From JBEKCP01 sp050014815 (GTDB lineage: Bacteria > Planctomycetota > Planctomycetia > Pirellulales > Thermoguttaceae): a stretch of 11,208 nucleotides of DNA. Below, in pieces: positions 8,010 through 11,208 of this stretch (the first letter of the stretch is position 1; each line of letters begins with the position of its first letter). The position numbers and the translations under genes are program-made. Location of the stretch: NCBI GenBank assembly GCA_050014815.1, contig JBEKCP010000300.1:1-11208 (forward strand), given 5' to 3'. The notes beneath the pieces are model-generated. The model was not told the origin of the DNA. It saw only the letters and a program-made list of their open reading frames with translations, and did no database searches.

Positions 8010-9059
8010 TCATTCCAGTACTTTTTCCGCCAGCCAGCGCTCGGCGTCGAGCGCGGCCATGCAGCCGCTGCCGGCGGCCGTCACCGCCTGGCGGTAATAG
8101 TCGTCGGCCACGTCGCCGGCCGCGAAAACGCCCGCCACGCTCGTGTGCGTCCGCGGCAGGCGGGTCCAGCGGATGTACTTCTTGTCGGTCAACTCGAGCT
8201 TGCCCTGCAAGAAGGCCGTATTGGGCGTATGGCCGACGGCCACAAAGAAGCCGGATATCTCGACTTCCAGCGGAGGCTGCCCCGCGGTGCTCGCCAGGCG
8301 GACGCCCGTCACGCCCGCGCGGTCGTTGCCCAGCACCTCCTCGACCGTGCGGTTCCAAAGCACTTCGACCTTGGGATTGGCCAGCAGCCGCTCGGCCATG
8401 ATTTTCGACGCCCGCAACTGGTCGCGGCGGTGGACCAGGTAGAGCTTGCTGGCGAACTTGCTCAGGTAGTTGGCCTCCTCGACGGCGGAGTCGCCGCCGC
8501 CGACGACGGCCAGCGGGCGGTTGCGGAACCGCGGCAACGCCCCGTCGCACACCGCGCAGGCGCTGACGCCGCGGTTCTTGAACCGGTCCTCCGAGGGCAG
8601 GCCCAGGTAGTTGGCCCGGGCCCCGGTCGCCACGATCACCGAAAGGGCCTCGTAGGTCTTGCCGTCGGAGGCGGTGAGCTTAAACGGATGGGTCTCGAAG
8701 TCCACATCGAGGACATCCTCGGTGACGATCCGGGTGGCGAAGTTGACTGCCTGCTGCCGCATCAGTTCCATCAGCTCGGGCCCGCTGGGGCCATGCTTGC
8801 TGTGCGGGGGCAGCGTTGCCCTCTTTTCGGGGGGCATCGCGCTTTCGAGATAGGTCTCCAGGTTGCCGGCGGGGAAGCCGGGGAAGTTCTCGATCTCCGT
8901 CGTCAGCGACAGTTGGCCCAACGGAAGGGTCCCGGCCAGCCGGTTCTCGTCCGTAACGGCCCCCTCGAAGACCAGGGGGGCAAGTTCGGCCCTGGCCGCG
9001 TAGATCGCGGCCGTCCAGGCGGCGGGGCCGCTGCCGATAATGATGACTTTCTCGGGCAT
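8010..9059 (-). CDS. trxB: Thioredoxin reductase (NADPH, FAD)
   Basis: Cytosolic flavoprotein of 349 aa that passes electrons from NADPH to thioredoxin. The FAD-binding Rossmann motif GSGPAAWTAAIYAAR is at residues 9-23, the redox-active pair C168-A-V-C171 in GVSACAVCDG, the NADPH-binding motif GGGDSAVEEA at 187-196, and the second FAD motif VFAAGDVAD at 311-319. The ATG at 9059 is preferred because GGAAG lies eight bases upstream and the family N-terminus begins there; ATG 9074 in the same frame would add five residues. Compared with the usual form (ENFPGFP followed shortly by GPELM), about 25 extra residues (roughly 65-90, with PPEKRATLPPHSKHG) are inserted after GFP. It is the first gene of the probable minus-strand operon with the restriction enzyme and asnS. 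Confidence 0.96.
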   Translation of the reverse strand: MPEKVIIIGSGPAAWTAAIYAARAELAPLVFEGAVTDENRLAGTLPLGQLSLTTEIENFPGFPAGNLETYLESAMPPEKRATLPPHSKHGPSGPELMELMRQQAVNFATRIVTEDVLDVDFETHPFKLTASDGKTYEALSVIVATGARANYLGLPSEDRFKNRGVSACAVCDGALPRFRNRPLAVVGGGDSAVEEANYLSKFASKLYLVHRRDQLRASKIMAERLLANPKVEVLWNRTVEEVLGNDRAGVTGVRLASTAGQPPLEVEISGFFVAVGHTPNTAFLQGKLELTDKKYIRWTRLPRTHTSVAGVFAAGDVADDYYRQAVTAAGSGCMAALDAERWLAEKVLE

Positions 9060-9074
9060 GGGGAGTACTTCCAT

Positions 9075-9100
9075 AAGCCCGCGACCGGCGGTCGCGGCTT
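9075..9100 (-). promoter_or_regulatory. Hairpin in the trxB leader
   Basis: On the minus strand, AAGCCGCGACCG, a single C, then CGGTCGCG(G)GGCTT form a 12-bp stem with one bulged G. It lies between the TATAAT box and the GGAAG ribosome-binding site of trxB. It may be a leader structure or another member of the local palindrome families. Its function is unknown. Confidence 0.55.
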
Positions 9101-9117
9101 TGTGACACAATCGACAC

Positions 9118-9123
9118 ATTATA
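9118..9123 (-). promoter_or_regulatory. Candidate -10 box for the trxB operon
   Basis: A perfect TATAAT on the minus strand, in the context CGCTATAATGTG, lies 59 bp upstream of the trxB ATG. No good -35 hexamer is visible 16-18 bp further upstream. The flanking CGCTAYAATR is shared with the candidate metG promoter. Confidence 0.45.
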
Positions 9124-9227
9124 GCGCCTCCGTCGCGTGCCGCCTACCTCCGATTGCGAGGAGTCCGCGTTTGCCGTAAGATTTCTGATATACGCTTGCG
9201 GCTTCGCAACTGGATTTCAGGCAGACC

Positions 9228-11099
9228 GTGAATTCACTCGTACTGGTGATCGCCGCCTTGGCGGCGTTCTTGGTGGCCTATCGGTACTACGGGGCGTTCC
9301 TGGCGGCCCGGGTGGCGGTCCTGAACGACGCCAACATCACCCCCGCCCACCGTTTGCGCGACAACGTGGACTATCACCCGACGCGGCGGCTGGTGCTCTT
9401 CGGGGTGCATTTTGCCGCGATCGCGGGTCCGGGACCGCTGGTTGGCCCCGTCCTGGCTTCGCAGTGGGGCTATTTCCCCGGCTTTGCCTGGATCGTGATT
9501 GGGGCCTGCCTGGCCGGCGGCGTCCACGACTTCGTGGTGCTCCTGGCCTCCGTGCGAAACAATGGCCTCTCGCTGCCGAAGATCGCCCGAAACCTGCTGG
9601 GGCCCGTCTCCGGTTTCACGACGACGCTGGCCACCCTTTTCATCATCGTGGCCACCCTGGCCGGCGTGGCGAAGGTGGTCGTGATCGCCCTGAGCGAGAG
9701 TTCGTGGGGCATGTTCACCATCGTAGTCACGATCCCCGCCGCCCTGTTGACCGGCCTGTGGATGAACAAGATTCGTCCCGGACGGGTGGCCGAGGCCTCG
9801 CTGATCGGAGTGAGCCTCGTGCTGCTGGGGGTGCTCCTGGGAAAGCCGTTCGGCGACTCGCCGCTCGGCCCGTATCTGGTCTTCACGCAGCCGCAACTTT
9901 CGGTCATCCTGCCGGTCTATGCGGCAATCGCCTCGATCCTGCCGGTCTGGATCTTGTTGTGCCCGCGGGACTACCTGAGCTCCTACATGAAGATCGGCGT
10001 GATCATCGTGCTGGCCGTCGGGATCTTCGTGGCCCATCCCGACATCAAGATGCCGTCAACGACGCCTTTCATCAGCGGCGGCGGGCCGGTCGTGCCCGGC
10101 TCCGTCTGGCCGTTCGTCTGCATCGTGATCATGTGTGGGGCGCTCTCCGGGTTTCACGCGCTGGTGGGCTCGGGCACGACGCCCAAGATGCTCGACCGCG
10201 AGTCGGACATCCGGCCCATCGGCTACGGGGCCAGGCTGCGGGAAGGCTTCGTCTCGATCACGGCCCTCGTGGCGGCTTGTGCCCTGGAACCGGGCGATTA
10301 CTTCAAGATCAACATCGACCCCGCCAAGTACGAAGCGGTGGTCCGCTCGGTCAAGTCCCAGCCGGGACTCGACATGGCCCCCAAGGAATTCGACTGGCTC
10401 CAGGAGGCCAGCGGCGAAAAGAACCTGGCGGGCAAGACCGGCGGGGCGGTCACCCTCGCCATCGGCATGGCCAAGGTCTTCTCCAGCCTGCCCGGAATGA
10501 GACAGTTGATGGGCTACTGGTATCATTTCGTCATCATGTTCGAGGCCCTGTTCATCTTGACCCTGCTGGAGACGGGCACCCGCGTGGCACGGTTCATCTT
10601 CCAGGAGACCGCCGAGCAGCTCTTCCCCGGGAAATCCGCCGGCCACGAGCCGAACTGGGCCCTGAACATCTCCATGAGCCTGCTGGTATGCCTGCTTTGG
10701 GGCTACCTGCTCTACTCCGGGAACATCTCGAATCTTTGGCGGATGATGGGCATCGCCAACCAACTCCTGGCCACGATCGCGCTGGCGGTGGGCACGACCT
10801 ATCTCCTGAAATGCGCCCCGCGGCGGATCTACGCCCTGTGTACCGGGGGGCCGCTGATCTTTGTCGTAGCCACGGTCTTCTGGGCCGGGATCGAGAGCAT
10901 TCGAAGCTGGCTCGATGAACTCCAGGGCCTCGAGCCCGGCGCCCCGGACGCCTTCTACCTGAAGCTCATGTGTACCCTGGCGGGCATCATGCTGGTGCTT
11001 TCGGGGCTGGTGATCCTGGACGCCGTGCGGAGCTGGTACGGCTTGTTGCGGTCGGCCCCGCGGCAGGTCGAGGAATTCGCAGCAAGCCGCCTGCCTTGA
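9228..11099 (+). CDS. cstA: CstA-family carbon starvation protein / pyruvate-type transporter
   Basis: Inner-membrane protein of 623 aa, almost wholly hydrophobic helices. Members of the CstA/BtsT family import pyruvate and have been linked to peptide uptake during carbon starvation. Signature segments: the first helix from residue 3 (LVLVIAALAAFLVAYRYYG), the VDYHPT and GVHFAAIAGPGPLVGPVLA block with the following GGVHDFV, the mid-region ISGGGPVVPGSVWPF and GFHALVGSGTTPKM, then EALFILTLLETGTR and the C-terminal NLWRMMGIANQLLATIAL. It is shorter than the roughly 700-aa E. coli proteins but has all the core blocks. The GTG at 9228 begins the natural N-terminus; the ribosome-binding site is weak (CAGG about nine bases upstream). 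A five-pair hairpin, TTGCG-GCTT-CGCAA, lies at 9196-9209 in the leader. A permease gene starts 23 bp after the stop, suggesting an uptake operon. Substrate is inferred from the family only. Confidence 0.93.
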   Translation: MNSLVLVIAALAAFLVAYRYYGAFLAARVAVLNDANITPAHRLRDNVDYHPTRRLVLFGVHFAAIAGPGPLVGPVLASQWGYFPGFAWIVIGACLAGGVHDFVVLLASVRNNGLSLPKIARNLLGPVSGFTTTLATLFIIVATLAGVAKVVVIALSESSWGMFTIVVTIPAALLTGLWMNKIRPGRVAEASLIGVSLVLLGVLLGKPFGDSPLGPYLVFTQPQLSVILPVYAAIASILPVWILLCPRDYLSSYMKIGVIIVLAVGIFVAHPDIKMPSTTPFISGGGPVVPGSVWPFVCIVIMCGALSGFHALVGSGTTPKMLDRESDIRPIGYGARLREGFVSITALVAACALEPGDYFKINIDPAKYEAVVRSVKSQPGLDMAPKEFDWLQEASGEKNLAGKTGGAVTLAIGMAKVFSSLPGMRQLMGYWYHFVIMFEALFILTLLETGTRVARFIFQETAEQLFPGKSAGHEPNWALNISMSLLVCLLWGYLLYSGNISNLWRMMGIANQLLATIALAVGTTYLLKCAPRRIYALCTGGPLIFVVATVFWAGIESIRSWLDELQGLEPGAPDAFYLKLMCTLAGIMLVLSGLVILDAVRSWYGLLRSAPRQVEEFAASRLP

Positions 11100-11122
11100 C
11101 GGGACGGAGAAGGAGCGTCTTT

Positions 11123-11208
11123 GTGAGCTGGAAGCACATCTTCGCCCGGAAGGACCTGGAAACGCTGCTGGCCGAAGCGGCCGGCGAGCACCGGCTGCAC
11201 CGCGTGCT
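11123..11208 (+). CDS. Probable APC-family amino acid permease, N-terminus (runs off the right edge)
   Basis: Twenty-eight codons are visible. A strong AAGGAG lies seven bases before GTG 11123. The translation MSWKHIFARKDLETLLAEAA followed by GEHRLHRVL resembles the cytosolic N-terminus of cationic amino acid transporter-like APC permeases, which typically begin MxLFRxKSIExLLAEAExxxHxLKRxLG before the first membrane helix. The helix itself lies outside the window, so the assignment rests on this leader and on its place directly behind cstA. Confidence 0.55.
   Translation, partial: MSWKHIFARKDLETLLAEAAGEHRLHRV

Noticed and set aside
9171..9194. cstA promoter with TTGCCG and GATATA
   Set aside because: The two hexamers are only about 10 bp apart, too close for a sigma-70 promoter.
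9137..10918. Second long plus-strand frame across cstA
   Set aside because: The translation is Arg/Gly/Pro-rich without membrane helices. The overlapping cstA frame shows the full family signature.

Overview
The window is GC-rich, with tightly packed bacterial housekeeping genes. Two features suggest a planctomycete (Planctomycetota, perhaps Pirellulales-like): short palindromic repeats that read as '(K/N)TGTVPV' or 'GDSPVFA' when translated, and a small HUH-transposase-like protein with a 'YLFTFHAY...W(F)SRG.SRKRVRDR' pattern. This is an inference from remembered protein style, not a database match.

Layout, left to right. (1) The N-terminus of a response-regulator receiver protein, minus strand, runs off the left edge. 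(2) A 290-bp divergent intergenic region holds a possible promoter and a long imperfect hairpin of the GGGGAC(Y)GTCCC family. (3) metG, plus strand, encodes methionyl-tRNA synthetase with a zinc knuckle and a C-terminal tRNA-binding domain. (4) A compact cassette holds a perfect 42-bp palindrome, a 160-aa REP-associated-transposase-like gene, a second identical palindrome and one extra half copy. (5) asnS, minus strand, encodes asparaginyl-tRNA synthetase whose reading frame contains an expanded GGGGACYGTCCC repeat, translated as three tandem AKTGTVPV units. (6) A large Type IIG restriction-modification gene, minus strand, is split by an apparent one-base frameshift inside a GC-rich hairpin. 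(7) trxB, minus strand, encodes thioredoxin reductase. (8) A 168-bp divergent promoter region follows. (9) A cstA-family transporter, plus strand. (10) The start of a probable APC-family amino acid permease runs off the right edge.

The minus-strand genes trxB, Type IIG enzyme and asnS are separated by only 7 and 31 bp and probably form one transcription unit read from a TATAAT box upstream of trxB. The restriction-modification gene therefore appears to sit inside a housekeeping operon. cstA and the permease form a second, divergent uptake operon.

The most interesting material is the repeat biology. Two unrelated palindrome families occur within about 3.7 kb. One brackets its candidate transposase gene and supplies that gene's stop codon. 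The other sits in the metG leader and has invaded and expanded inside the asnS coding sequence without breaking the frame.
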